Shown in pieces: positions 28,328 through 36,001 of a DNA stretch of 36,001 nucleotides. The notes under the pieces are model-generated. The model was not told the origin of the DNA and did not search any database. It saw nothing but the letters and a program-made list of their open reading frames with translations. The translations under genes and the position numbers were made by a program. Numbering within the stretch: position 1 is the stretch's first letter; every line of letters begins with the position of its first letter. The stretch is from NCBI RefSeq assembly GCF_002464935.1, contig NZ_NBYY01000033.1, positions 1 to 36,001 of the forward strand. Reading direction: 5' to 3'. Source of the stretch: Candidatus Enterovibrio escicola. Its GTDB lineage: Bacteria; Pseudomonadota; Gammaproteobacteria; Enterobacterales; Vibrionaceae.

Positions 28328-29680
28328 TTATTGGAACGGAGACCATGCTGGCGCTCTAACCCGACCATTTGTAGCAGGGATCAGAGCCTTAAACCGTCCA
28401 TCAATGGAGACCAGAGAAAGAACGTTCTTACGCCCGTGAATCGAGCTATAAATCACCATGCTGCCATTTGGCGCGAGACTAGGCGATTCATCCAACAGTG
28501 TTTTAGTTAAGATTTCAACGACTCCTGTTTGCAAATCTTGTTTTGCAATGTTGTAGCCTGAATCCGAGCGGTGAACCGTCACTAAGTATCTACCATCCGG
28601 AGTCAGTTGACCCCCGAGGTTGTGACTGCCATGCCACGTCACCCTATTGATAAAACCGTCGCCCAAATTTACTCGATATATCTGTGGTTTACCACCGCGA
28701 TCTGAGGTAAAAATTAAAGACTGACCGTTTGGGTCCCAGAATGGTTCCGTGTTGTTAGCTCGACCTTTGGTAATTTGCCCCATTTCTCGCGTTTGCAGAT
28801 CCAACACATAGATTTGCAAACTACCAGTTTTAGACAGTACTACAGCTAGCTTGCTGCCATCAGGTGAAAAGCGCGGCGAACCATTATGACGATGAAAGGA
28901 CGATATCATCTCACGCTTACCCGTATATATGTTAATCAAGAAGATCTGAGCCTGACCATTTTCAAAGCTTACATAAGCAAGTTTTTTTCCATCTGGAGAC
29001 CAAGCTGGGGACATCAAAGGTTGTTTAGAACGCAAGACCATCAGCTCGTTATAACCATCGTAGTCAGCTATACGTAATTGGTAGGGATAATCCACTTTAT
29101 CATCAATTACCACATAGGCTATACGAGTAAGGAAAGCCCCTTTTTCTCTGGTAAGTTTCTCATAGACCAGATCGGAAATCCGGTGTGCGTATTGCCTAAG
29201 TTGTTTTTCCGTTACGGTTTTTCGATTATTAATAAGCAAGTGATCTTTCGTCAATGCTAGCTGGTCGTTGCCTAACAAGCCTTTGCTCATCCCCTTTGTC
29301 AATTGACCCCTGATGATATCGATAAGTTGGTATTCAATCAGATATTTACCGTCGAATGTTGGACTGATTTTTCCCGTCACCAACGCATCTACTCCCATAG
29401 CTATCCAGTCATTAAAATTAACGTCTTCATAGGTGTATGGAGTTTGTGGCATTTTATCTGTAGGAACAGGACTAAATTTTCCACTACGTTGCAAATCTGA
29501 CGCAATGACATTAGACATTTTACTAGGTAATTTTCCCTTTCCTTCCCATTTAAAGGGTACGACGGCAATAGGACGTGCTGAGTTAATTCCCTCTGTGATG
29601 AAAAGCTCTAATGCTGCATGTGTCAGTCCACAACTAATCATCCAAATGAAGCCACCCAAAACGATCCAACTTTTTAACAT
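28328..29680 (-). CDS. tolB: Tol-Pal system beta-propeller protein TolB
   Basis: TolB is periplasmic and exchanges between Pal and TolA. It has 450 residues: signal peptide to about residue 22 (LTHA|ALELF), an N-terminal domain ([21 protein letters not shown]), then a six-bladed propeller with recurring blade motifs such as [40 protein letters not shown] and [19 protein letters not shown]. It ends APAWSPFQ. Spacing to tolA is 15 bp. No defect was seen. Confidence 0.97.
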   Translation of the reverse strand: MLKSWIVLGGFIWMISCGLTHAALELFITEGINSARPIAVVPFKWEGKGKLPSKMSNVIASDLQRSGKFSPVPTDKMPQTPYTYEDVNFNDWIAMGVDALVTGKISPTFDGKYLIEYQLIDIIRGQLTKGMSKGLLGNDQLALTKDHLLINNRKTVTEKQLRQYAHRISDLVYEKLTREKGAFLTRIAYVVIDDKVDYPYQLRIADYDGYNELMVLRSKQPLMSPAWSPDGKKLAYVSFENGQAQIFLINIYTGKREMISSFHRHNGSPRFSPDGSKLAVVLSKTGSLQIYVLDLQTREMGQITKGRANNTEPFWDPNGQSLIFTSDRGGKPQIYRVNLGDGFINRVTWHGSHNLGGQLTPDGRYLVTVHRSDSGYNIAKQDLQTGVVEILTKTLLDESPSLAPNGSMVIYSSIHGRKNVLSLVSIDGRFKALIPATNGRVRAPAWSPFQ

Positions 29681-29695
29681 CCTATTATTCCTCTA

Positions 29696-30640
29696 TCAAC
29701 GCACAAAATTGAGATTTAAGTCTCTCAATTTGGTCACAACATCGACATCCAATGGCATGGTGAACTTTGATACTTTTGTAACACTCGCAATGGCAGATCG
29801 ACATAGTTCTGGGCTGCCTGAAATGGTTAGGACATCAATCACAAGCCCATCTGGTGCCAATTTCAGATTTAAACGGCATTTGTGTCCATCCATACTCGAA
29901 TCGACAATCCAATTTTTCTGAATGATTGAAACAAACCGCCCTGACCACTCTGTTACCTCATTAGCAACTTGTTGTTCTCGAGCCGTACCTCTATTGGTAA
30001 ATTCTGATTCGAGCTCGCTGAAAACCTCGTTGAGTGCGGCTTCCTGTTTTACCCATTCTTTTTTTGTGCCCTCAGATTGATGCATTGCTTCTTCGGTTTT
30101 TTGTTGTTCAGCTATCAAGCGTTTTTGTTTATCTGCTAATTTACGTTGACGTTGCTTTCTTTCATACTCATTTTTATACACTTTTTCAGCACGTTCACGC
30201 TCGGCATCAGCTTTCTTCGCCGCCACTTCTTCGGCGTTACGCCACTCAGCAATTTTCTGCTTATGTTCCGTTTCTATCACGACCATTTTCTCTTTAGCTA
30301 TATGAGCCGCTTTCTCAGCAGCCAACTTTTCAAGTCTTAGCTGTTGAATTTGTTTTTCGGTTTCTTTTCGTTGTTTTTTGAGTTCTTTTTCTTGTTGTTC
30401 CAAGCGTCGAAGACGATTATTTTCTTGGCGTTTTTCCTCATCACGTTGCTGACGAATATTACGAACTTGTTCTTTCACAACATTTGATTCAATTATGATA
30501 GCCTGAATATGACCTGCTATCGGCTGACTACGTACCTTGGTAAAATCTACTCCAAGAAACAAAATACCCAGTAGTGCTGTATGAAGTAGCAACGAGATGA
30601 CCGCCACACCTGAATAATTGTTGTTCTCATTTTCTTTCAT
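29696..30640 (-). CDS. tolA: Tol-Pal system protein TolA
   Basis: TolA couples the TolQR motor in the inner membrane to Pal and TolB across the periplasm. One N-terminal membrane segment (about residues 9-33) includes the Ser16/His20 pair (SLLLH) used for contact with TolQR. A long Lys/Glu/Ala/Arg-rich helical region (about 55-190) follows, then a globular C-terminal domain with CRLNLKLAPDGLVIDVLTI and a second cysteine in SPELCRSAI. The 314-aa length is shorter than E. coli TolA, as the helical spacer varies. It lies 13 bp after tolR. Confidence 0.95.
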   Translation of the reverse strand: MKENENNNYSGVAVISLLLHTALLGILFLGVDFTKVRSQPIAGHIQAIIIESNVVKEQVRNIRQQRDEEKRQENNRLRRLEQQEKELKKQRKETEKQIQQLRLEKLAAEKAAHIAKEKMVVIETEHKQKIAEWRNAEEVAAKKADAERERAEKVYKNEYERKQRQRKLADKQKRLIAEQQKTEEAMHQSEGTKKEWVKQEAALNEVFSELESEFTNRGTAREQQVANEVTEWSGRFVSIIQKNWIVDSSMDGHKCRLNLKLAPDGLVIDVLTISGSPELCRSAIASVTKVSKFTMPLDVDVVTKLRDLNLNFVR

Positions 30641-30653
30641 TCAGCATCTCATT

Positions 30654-31088
30654 TCAAGAATCAAGCACATTAGTCATGAGCCCAACCGATGTCACTCCAA
30701 CTTGGCTCAGTGCGTCCAATGTTAGCATAATTTTTGAATAAGACACTTTTCCGTCCCCACCCACAAGAACCGACGATTTTGGATTAATGACCAATTCGGC
30801 TTGTACCTGTAGCAAAAGATCGTTCAGTGACAACCCGTGTACCATATCACCATTATTTACACTCAATCCTAGATCACCATGTTGATTAACCTCAACAATA
30901 ATAAATGCAACACCACCGGTATTTGTCACGGTTTTCGCGTTGGTAGTCTGAGGTAAATCCACATCAACACCTTGAGTGATAAATGGAGCAGATGCCATAA
31001 AGATAATAAGCAACACCAACATTACGTCGATGTAGGGCACTACATTTATTTCAGCGGTCAACTTACGTCGTTTAGATTGGTAAGCCAT
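30654..31088 (-). CDS. tolR: Tol-Pal system protein TolR
   Basis: TolR is the single-span inner-membrane partner of TolQ and belongs to the ExbD/TolR family. Its membrane segment (about residues 17-37) holds the essential proton-path aspartate, Asp21 in VVPYIDVMLVLLIIFM. The periplasmic part contains VLVGGDGKVSYSKIMLTLD and ends with VGLMTN. The length of 144 aa is normal. It lies 3 bp after tolQ and 13 bp before tolA, in one operon. Confidence 0.97.
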   Translation of the reverse strand: MAYQSKRRKLTAEINVVPYIDVMLVLLIIFMASAPFITQGVDVDLPQTTNAKTVTNTGGVAFIIVEVNQHGDLGLSVNNGDMVHGLSLNDLLLQVQAELVINPKSSVLVGGDGKVSYSKIMLTLDALSQVGVTSVGLMTNVLDS

Positions 31089-31091
31089 GGT

Positions 31092-31778
31092 TTACTCCTT
31101 CAGAGCAGTAAACGCTTGGTGATGTAAAATGCTAGAAAACGATTCCATGAAATTCATGTAGTTATTTTCTAGTTTACTGACTTTTACTGTCAGTCTATTA
31201 TATGCTATCACAGCAGGTATCGCCGTAAATAACCCCATTGCTGTTGCAATTAGCGCTTCTGCTATACCAGGAGCCACCATAGCAAGCGTAGCATGCTTCA
31301 CGGCACCCAACGCGAGGAAGGCATGCATAATGCCCCATACAGTACCAAACAAACCAATATAGGGGCTAATTGAGCCAACGGTTGCTAGAAATGATAGGTT
31401 GGTTTCTAATACTTCTACTTCTTTCGATAGAGATACGCGCATCACACGAGTCGTTCCGTCTATCACCGCACCTGGTACTTGGATATTGCTACGGTGAAGA
31501 CGCGCAAATTCCTTAAATCCTGAATAGAAGATCTGTTCACTGCCGGAAAGGTAGCTTTTAGACACCTGAATTTCTTGGAATAATTGAGACAAATCCATCC
31601 CTGACCAAAAACGGTCTTCAAAACGTGCTGCTCGTATATCTGCTCGGGAAAGAACCTGAGAACGTTTCATGATCATCGTCCAAGACACGATCGACATACC
31701 CAGTAAAACTAACATCACTGCTTTTACTAGCAGGCTCGCTTGCAAAAACAAGTCAAGCATTGACAGTTCAGTGCTCAC
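31092..31778 (-). CDS. tolQ: Tol-Pal system protein TolQ
   Basis: TolQ is the inner-membrane proton channel of the Tol motor (MotA/TolQ/ExbB family). It has 228 residues with three membrane segments: about 12-36, 135-155 ([19 protein letters not shown] region) and 165-190 ([20 protein letters not shown]). The start is GTG (MSTELSML), with GGAG eight bases upstream. That Shine-Dalgarno lies in an 18-bp tandem duplication, so the motif occurs twice. In E. coli and Vibrio ybgC precedes tolQ; it is absent here. Confidence 0.97.
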   Translation of the reverse strand: MSTELSMLDLFLQASLLVKAVMLVLLGMSIVSWTMIMKRSQVLSRADIRAARFEDRFWSGMDLSQLFQEIQVSKSYLSGSEQIFYSGFKEFARLHRSNIQVPGAVIDGTTRVMRVSLSKEVEVLETNLSFLATVGSISPYIGLFGTVWGIMHAFLALGAVKHATLAMVAPGIAEALIATAMGLFTAIPAVIAYNRLTVKVSKLENNYMNFMESFSSILHHQAFTALKE

Positions 31779-31780
31779 TT

Positions 31781-31816
31781 AAAATCTCCGATTGGATCAA
31801 AATCTCCGATTGGATC
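31781..31816. repeat. Perfect 18-bp tandem duplication at tolQ leader
   Basis: AAAATCTCCGATTGGATC is repeated head to tail. The unit contains the tolQ Shine-Dalgarno (GGAG on the minus strand), so the leader now holds two copies; only the one nearer the GTG is correctly spaced. Confidence 0.93.
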
Positions 31817-32138
31817 AATGGTAACATGTAACATGCTTATAGGTTTATTTTCTCTAGAAAATACACATGCTAACGCGCCGCATGCTGGATACCGTGGTCA
31901 GAGTGATAAATTGATCATCACGCGTGGCCTTTCCCCTAAAGTCGATGTTTCTGTGGCAAACGACGTTTATTGATTGACCCCGATGCTATACATAACTTCT
32001 GTACGTGAACACTCGGAGTACTTGATGTATATTGTGTTATAAACAAGACCGCGATATCGATATCTGTGTCTTCATATTATACACGTTATACACGAACTGA
32101 CCCGTAGCATAGATGAAGATTTCTCATCCGAATAATTA
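31817..32138. other. Region upstream of tolQ, ybgC missing
   Basis: No ybgC, ruvB or other known neighbour is present. A 46-codon plus-strand frame from 31833 (HANAPHAGYRGQSDKLIITR, ending TGA near 31970) has no ribosome binding site and is not recognised. A perfect 9-bp tandem duplication TTATACACG lies at 32077-32094. The tolQ promoter should lie here but cannot be fixed. The region ends at TAATTA (32133-32138), next to an IS982-like left end. Confidence 0.4.
32077..32094. repeat. Perfect 9-bp tandem duplication
   Basis: TTATACACG occurs twice in direct succession in the decayed region upstream of tolQ. Confidence 0.85.
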
Positions 32139-32590
32139 ACCTAAGCTATACACGAGCAATGAATAGACTTTCCAAGTCTCGGGTTGATTCATTTGTATCA
32201 AACAATCAGTCGCATAAGAATTTTGGCGTGAACTAATTTAGAAGTGGTTTTCACTGATATCCACGATTTTGTCAGGTTTTTATTTCCTTTTGGGAGGACA
32301 CCGGTTTTCAGTAGTCAAAACAAAAAATAAACTTTCTCGTTTTTTCCTCGGTGAGCTAATGACGATTATTGTATCTTTTTATCACTCTGGGTGTTGTGAT
32401 TTTAAAATGTACTACACGCAATTTTTCTGCCATCACTGAACAGGTTAATTTCCTAATTTGGTAGGTTACAACCCAACAACTTAAAAATACTTAATGTAAA
32501 AGGTCATCAGTGCATTAAGTTTGAGGCAAATCCTCATAGGAATAATCAATCCCTTCCACGGGGATGTAACGACGAAATGGACGCATCTCC
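32139..32590 (+). mobile_element. Diverged IS982-family remnant H
   Basis: The left end ACCTAAGCTATACACGAGCAATGAA resembles that of the main IS982 copies and follows TAATTA. The frame can be traced with breaks: FTDIHDF (about 32247-32265), KNKLSRFFLGELMTIIVSFY (about 32320-32380), then DFKMYYTQFFCHH and FPNLVGYN. It differs much more from the other copies than they do from each other, so it represents an older or separate IS982 lineage. The 3' half is lost. Confidence 0.65.
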
Positions 32591-32747
32591 CTTTCCTGTA
32601 AGGGGCATTTATTGACGCCATGCTCGGTGTTATCCCCTTTTTATAACTTATAACGTTCACTACACCAGTCATATATTCAATAAATTGATTATGATTTACA
32701 GGTAATACTCACATTCAACGAATGTAGTGATCACTTTGTCGTACATT

Positions 32748-33195
32748 TCAGTTGATTTTAAGTATACAATTGTTTTCCGATGAGAGTCGTTTCAAGCGTG
32801 TGAGGAAGGTCAGAACTTCCCTCTCAATGTGTTGAGTATAAATGCTAACAATGTGTTTGTTTTGGGAAGGAATATCGTACACCGTACACAATGAATATAA
32901 ATAACAGATTAAAAAGTCAATTGAATATTTCTTTCCACGACGAGTGAGCAAGGCTCTTCTTCAATCGAAGCTCTCAAGCATACCAGAGCTAGCGATGGTT
33001 GTTTTTGTTCTCAACTCAAGACCATTGCTTATCTACTTCGCAGAGAAGAACCACTTCATGTGCATGAAGTGGAAATTTTGTTACACAGAGGAGTCTAAGT
33101 TTTCTAGAATCCTGACAACCGTATTAATGCTGATATGTAGCACTCGAGAAAGGTCGCAGATACCAGCATTATTCATAGCAAGTTCAACAATTTGA
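32748..33195 (-). mobile_element. IS1-family remnant (InsA end plus InsB)
   Basis: The minus strand reads DQIVELAMNNAGICDLSRVL and HISINTVVRILENL (InsA-like helix-turn-helix), then broken InsB sequence. The last frame (32748-32951) ends in VYDIPSQNKHIVSIYTQHIE followed by LTFLTRLKRLSS, matching IS1 InsB (YDMLPESKHLVGKVYTQRIE...NFRNRIKRLTR). Internal stops and a deletion show it is dead. Confidence 0.72.
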
Positions 33196-34024
33196 TCTTT
33201 CCTCCCTGCATGGAAAAAATACCTAATTTCTTCCGATGTCAAACAAAGAAACAAGCATTCTCGCCTCTCAGTTAACTAAGTGATAACTTTCCATAAATCT
33301 TGGTATCGAGACTTCAAAACTTATTACATCCACTTTGTTTGCCTCTATCTCACCAACGAATTTCCTGAATTAGTCAACTACACGAGAATGCTCAAGCTCA
33401 TGCAAGATGTTCTGGTTCCGCTTTTCTCTTACCTCACTCACCATCAGGCAAGGCCAATAGAAATTGCCTTCGTTGATTCACCTAAGCTACAGGTTTGTCA
33501 AAACCTACGTACTCTTAGACATCAGATTTTGAAAGGTACTGTGAAGCGAGGAAAAGAAACAATGTGGTGATTCTACAGACTTAAATTACACCTCACTTAT
33601 CAATGAGTAAGGTGGTATTATCTCAGTTAAAGTGACGACGGCTAACGTGGATGATAGAAAGCCTATATCGGAAATTGTTGACGAGTTTTATGGGTGTTTA
33701 TACGGAGACAAAGGTTATATATCTAGTCCATTGGAGCAGGAACTTGCAGACAAGGAAGTGACACTGACTACGACGGTAGAAAAGAATATGAAACCCAAAG
33801 TAATGAAACTTTAGCACCGCCTGATACTCCGGAAACGATTTATTATTGAACCCTGTTTTGACCAACTAAAAAACATATCCCAAATCAAGCATTCTCGGCA
33901 CCGTAGTTGTATCAGCTTTATGGTCAATTTACTGGCGGGGCTTATCGCCTATTTATTTCCACCAAGGAAACCAAGCATCAAGATAACTCGGTTTGATAAG
34001 CAAGTGCTTATGCAGATCATAGGT
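33196..34024 (+). mobile_element. IS982-family element F, 5' truncated
   Basis: It starts within the N-terminal codons (TCTTTCCTCCCTGCATGG) against IS1 debris. Frames at 33280-33570 (FVCLYLTNEFPELVNYTRML) and 33632-33814 (ANVDDRKPISEIVDEF, YGDKGYISS) cover most of the transposase, with frameshifts between them. The right end, read inward, is ACCTATGATCTGCATAAG, ending at 34024, followed by TAATGA and then IS5 sequence; the element sits inside an IS5 copy. Confidence 0.85.
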
Positions 34025-34030
34025 TAATGA

Positions 34031-34655
34031 GGGTTTATTATAACTCCTGTCCTCTTTTAATGCCTTTACAGCTTCTTTTTTAGGATGCCTTTTCTCCCAG
34101 TACTCGGCGTTGCTTCGAGGTGAAATACTGGGCGTTCTTCCTTTTTTCTTCAGTACGGGGTGACATACTTTTGTGTCATAGGCTCTATCAGCACTGACTT
34201 GCTGTATTTTTAGTCGTAATTGGTTAAGCCATGTAGGTAAAAATTCATTGTCTCCCACAGAAATCAAACTAATTTCTGCAGCGATAACCTCATAAGGAGA
34301 AACATCAACAGTAAGATGAAGTTTGCGACAGATACGACGCTTCTCCTTATAGTGTTTACGCGTTTTCCATTTACCTTCACCGTATACCTTTAGGCCTGTG
34401 GCATCAATAATGACTTGGGTGACAACTCCTTGACTCGGAAAATGGTACTTAACTTCTACGGTCTTCGACCACTGACTAATGCAAGTGTATGTAAGGGATC
34501 TCAGCGGGATATTCATCAACGTAAAAAATGAATTTAGAAAGCCTTCTAATTCACGAAGTGGGAGTTTGAAAATAGCTTTCACCATCAGTGTGTTTCAATC
34601 TCGGTACCTGAAAATATAAACCCACGGTCACGATGACCGTGATACTTTAGATAAC
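34031..34655 (-). mobile_element. IS5-family copy carrying most of the DDE domain
   Basis: A 210-codon frame (33953-34585) covers the middle of the transposase: FFTLMNIPLRSLTYTCISQW, VIIDATGLKVYGEGKWKTRK (first Asp), VSADRAYDTKVCH (second Asp) and EAVKALKEDRSY. About 40 bp of the interior are missing before the IS982 F insertion, and the last codons of the frame read into IS982. The N-terminal part continues to 34655 in another frame (HGHRDRGFIF). Both ends are lost. Confidence 0.85.
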
Positions 34656-34679
34656 ACCAGTTTCAACAGAAAAAACTTA

Positions 34680-34727
34680 GCCTTGAAATCACTCAGCTTA
34701 AAAAATATACGCTTATACAGATCTGGA
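34680..34727 (+). mobile_element. IS982 right-end scrap
   Basis: About 48 bp resemble the end of the cls-upstream copy (AAATCACTCAGCTTAAAAAA, then CGCTTATACAGATCTGGA). It is a minimal leftover, 38 bp from the 3' end of the PilZ gene. Confidence 0.5.
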
Positions 34728-34764
34728 TTACTTTAAGTACATACGCCCAGACTGAGAATAGGAA

Positions 34765-35136
34765 TTATAGAATATCTTTCATATCTGTTAGTTGTGCTAA
34801 CTCTCGATGAAGAAGCACGTCGTTTCCGACATTCAGTTCTATCAGGCGTTTTAAATGACTAGCACTGTCGATATCGATGTGGTCGATTTTAAATCGAAGA
34901 TATTTGCCACACTCTTTAATCAGTTTTAAATCCATGTCGATATAGATATCAGATTCGTTCAATTGAAATTGAATACTATAATCTTCTTCGTTACCTAATT
35001 TCCAATCGATCGGTACCTCTAGCAAGGCACCTTTTAAGGATAAGTCAAAAATTCTTGATGACCAACTGATACATCCCTGCCTAATTGTTGCGGGGACGCG
35101 AAAAACTATCCGAAAGAATTTACGCCGCTCCATCAT
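34765..35136 (-). CDS. PilZ-domain protein (probable c-di-GMP receptor)
   Basis: This is a 123-residue single-domain protein. The two c-di-GMP-binding motifs are present: RxxxR as Arg5-Arg9 in ERRKFFR, and D/NxSxxG as Asp31-Gly36 in DLSLKGALLE. The rest has the alternating hydrophobic pattern of the PilZ beta-barrel. The ATG (with a second ATG next to it) has AGGAT six bases upstream. It is probably a cytosolic effector of c-di-GMP signalling; the target cannot be inferred because both flanks are IS debris. Both motifs are intact, so it is likely functional. Confidence 0.88.
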   Translation of the reverse strand: MMERRKFFRIVFRVPATIRQGCISWSSRIFDLSLKGALLEVPIDWKLGNEEDYSIQFQLNESDIYIDMDLKLIKECGKYLRFKIDHIDIDSASHLKRLIELNVGNDVLLHRELAQLTDMKDIL

Positions 35137-35380
35137 TTAATAATCCTAGATCTTTTCAAATTGAGTGTCTGTATTCTCTATGCCAAACTTTCATATTCCT
35201 TGTTTTTTTGTAGGTGAAACGAAGTTAAATCTCTACTATGATTATCCATCTTTATGACGTGTCATGAGTCTTATATTAAATATATACGTAAAATGAAGAA
35301 GAGGCGAAGAAAGAGTAAACGACATGACCCGTAAGAATTTACTAGGGTAAGCCTAGTTAATATGTTTACGAGACTAAATA

Positions 35381-35533
35381 GGTGTTGTTGATTAAATCAG
35401 GCCTATAACACACTGATCTCAATCTTTCTTACAGTCTTAATTGGTCTGCAGGCAAATAGGCATACCGAGTTTTAGAATTTTGTTCATCGCTTTCACATTA
35501 CCAGCGCTTCACCAATTTTAGTATTGTAATTAA
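35381..35533 (-). mobile_element. IS5 3' end interrupted by IS982 at TAATTA
   Basis: The right inverted repeat GGTGTTGTTGATTAAATCAGG starts at 35381 and reads inward. The antisense transposase 3' end (MNKILKLGMP and NYNTKIGEALV) follows up to TAATTA at 35528-35533, where IS982 copy G begins. It is the same site as in copies A and C. Confidence 0.82.
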
Positions 35534-36001
35534 CCTGAGCTGCGCATAAGAAATGAACTAAAAGCCAAAGTCGCGATCTGCTTATTTAAAAAACTATCGA
35601 CTCCATAAGGACTTGGTCATGAATAACCTAGACGATATTTTCCTCGATATCCACGACTTCTTCCAGTTTTCCTCCCCGCATGGGAAAAATACCTAATTTC
35701 TTCCGGCATCAAATAAAGATACAAATCTTCTCATCTCTCCATTAGCGTAGTGAAGTGATAACGATAGTGATAGCTTTCCATCACTCTAGATATCAAGACT
35801 TCAAAACCTATTACATCCACTTTGTTTGTCGCTACCTCTACCAACAAATTTCCTGAATTAGTTAGCTACACGAGGAGTTTCAAGCTCATGCAAGGTGTTT
35901 TGGCTCTGCTTTGCTCTTACCTCACTCACCGTCAGGCAAGGACGACAGGGATTGCATTTGTTGATTCGTCTAAGCTACAGGTTTATCACAACTTACGCAT
36001 T
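35534..36001 (+). mobile_element. IS982-family element G, cut by window end
   Basis: The left end ACCTGAGCTGCGCATAAG at 35534 is intact. An ATG near 35618 opens MNNLDDIFLDIHDFFQF; a frameshift in the CTGCATGGG region brings early stops. Later codons (MTIVIAFH, TYYIHFVCRYL) are present in other frames, with an extra base in the YLTNEFP region. The copy is inactive as far as it can be read. Confidence 0.85.

Noticed and set aside
29433-29921. 162-codon plus-strand frame over tolB/tolA
   Set aside because: Spans the tolA-tolB junction antisense to two well-conserved genes; not a gene.

Overview
The window looks like part of a Vibrionaceae-type gammaproteobacterial chromosome in advanced decay. 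About 16 kb of 36 kb is intact coding sequence. Most of the rest is broken insertion sequences (IS), many nested in or fused to one another. The intact genes read like Vibrio/Photobacterium/Enterovibrio housekeeping genes, and known gene neighbourhoods (trxB-cydD-cydC; tolQRAB-pal-cpoB then nadA) survive as islands. Intact core genes with massive IS debris suit a recently host-restricted bacterium; the IS-rich Enterovibrio symbionts of deep-sea anglerfish are one candidate. That assignment is inference from memory, not a search result.

Layout. 1-742: end of an unrecognised plus-strand gene, infA (minus) and a small unknown ORF. 1144-2620: IS5 and IS982 debris. 2698-7263 (minus): trxB, cydD, cydC. 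7613-11568: IS30 and IS66-like remnants, a broken DUF3164 gene from a Mu-like phage, an IS982 copy and an IS5 tail. 11627-13747 (minus): nrdD with an FNR-like box upstream and no nrdG downstream. 14216-19072: IS6, IS30, IS256, IS982, IS5 and IS1 debris. 19086-20546: cardiolipin synthase. 21671-23077: an O-antigen ligase/polymerase-like membrane protein. 24048-25109 (minus): nadA. 25198-26949: IS982 interrupted by IS5, both with target duplications. 27026-31778 (minus): tolQ-tolR-tolA-tolB-pal-cpoB with a terminator. 32139-34727: IS982, IS1 and IS5 debris. 34765-35136 (minus): a PilZ protein. 35381-36001: IS5 tail and an IS982 copy cut by the window edge.

Working parts. The surviving genes cover translation initiation (InfA), thiol redox and cytochrome bd assembly (TrxB, CydDC), anaerobic dNTP synthesis (NrdD), cardiolipin synthesis, NAD synthesis (NadA), envelope constriction and integrity (Tol-Pal) and probably c-di-GMP sensing (PilZ). 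I found no new multi-gene system. The most informative signals concern IS biology: an IS982-family element whose ends abut TAA-starting hexamers, with three copies at the same palindromic site inside IS5 copies; the same amber codon in two IS5 copies; and small perfect tandem duplications in non-functional DNA.
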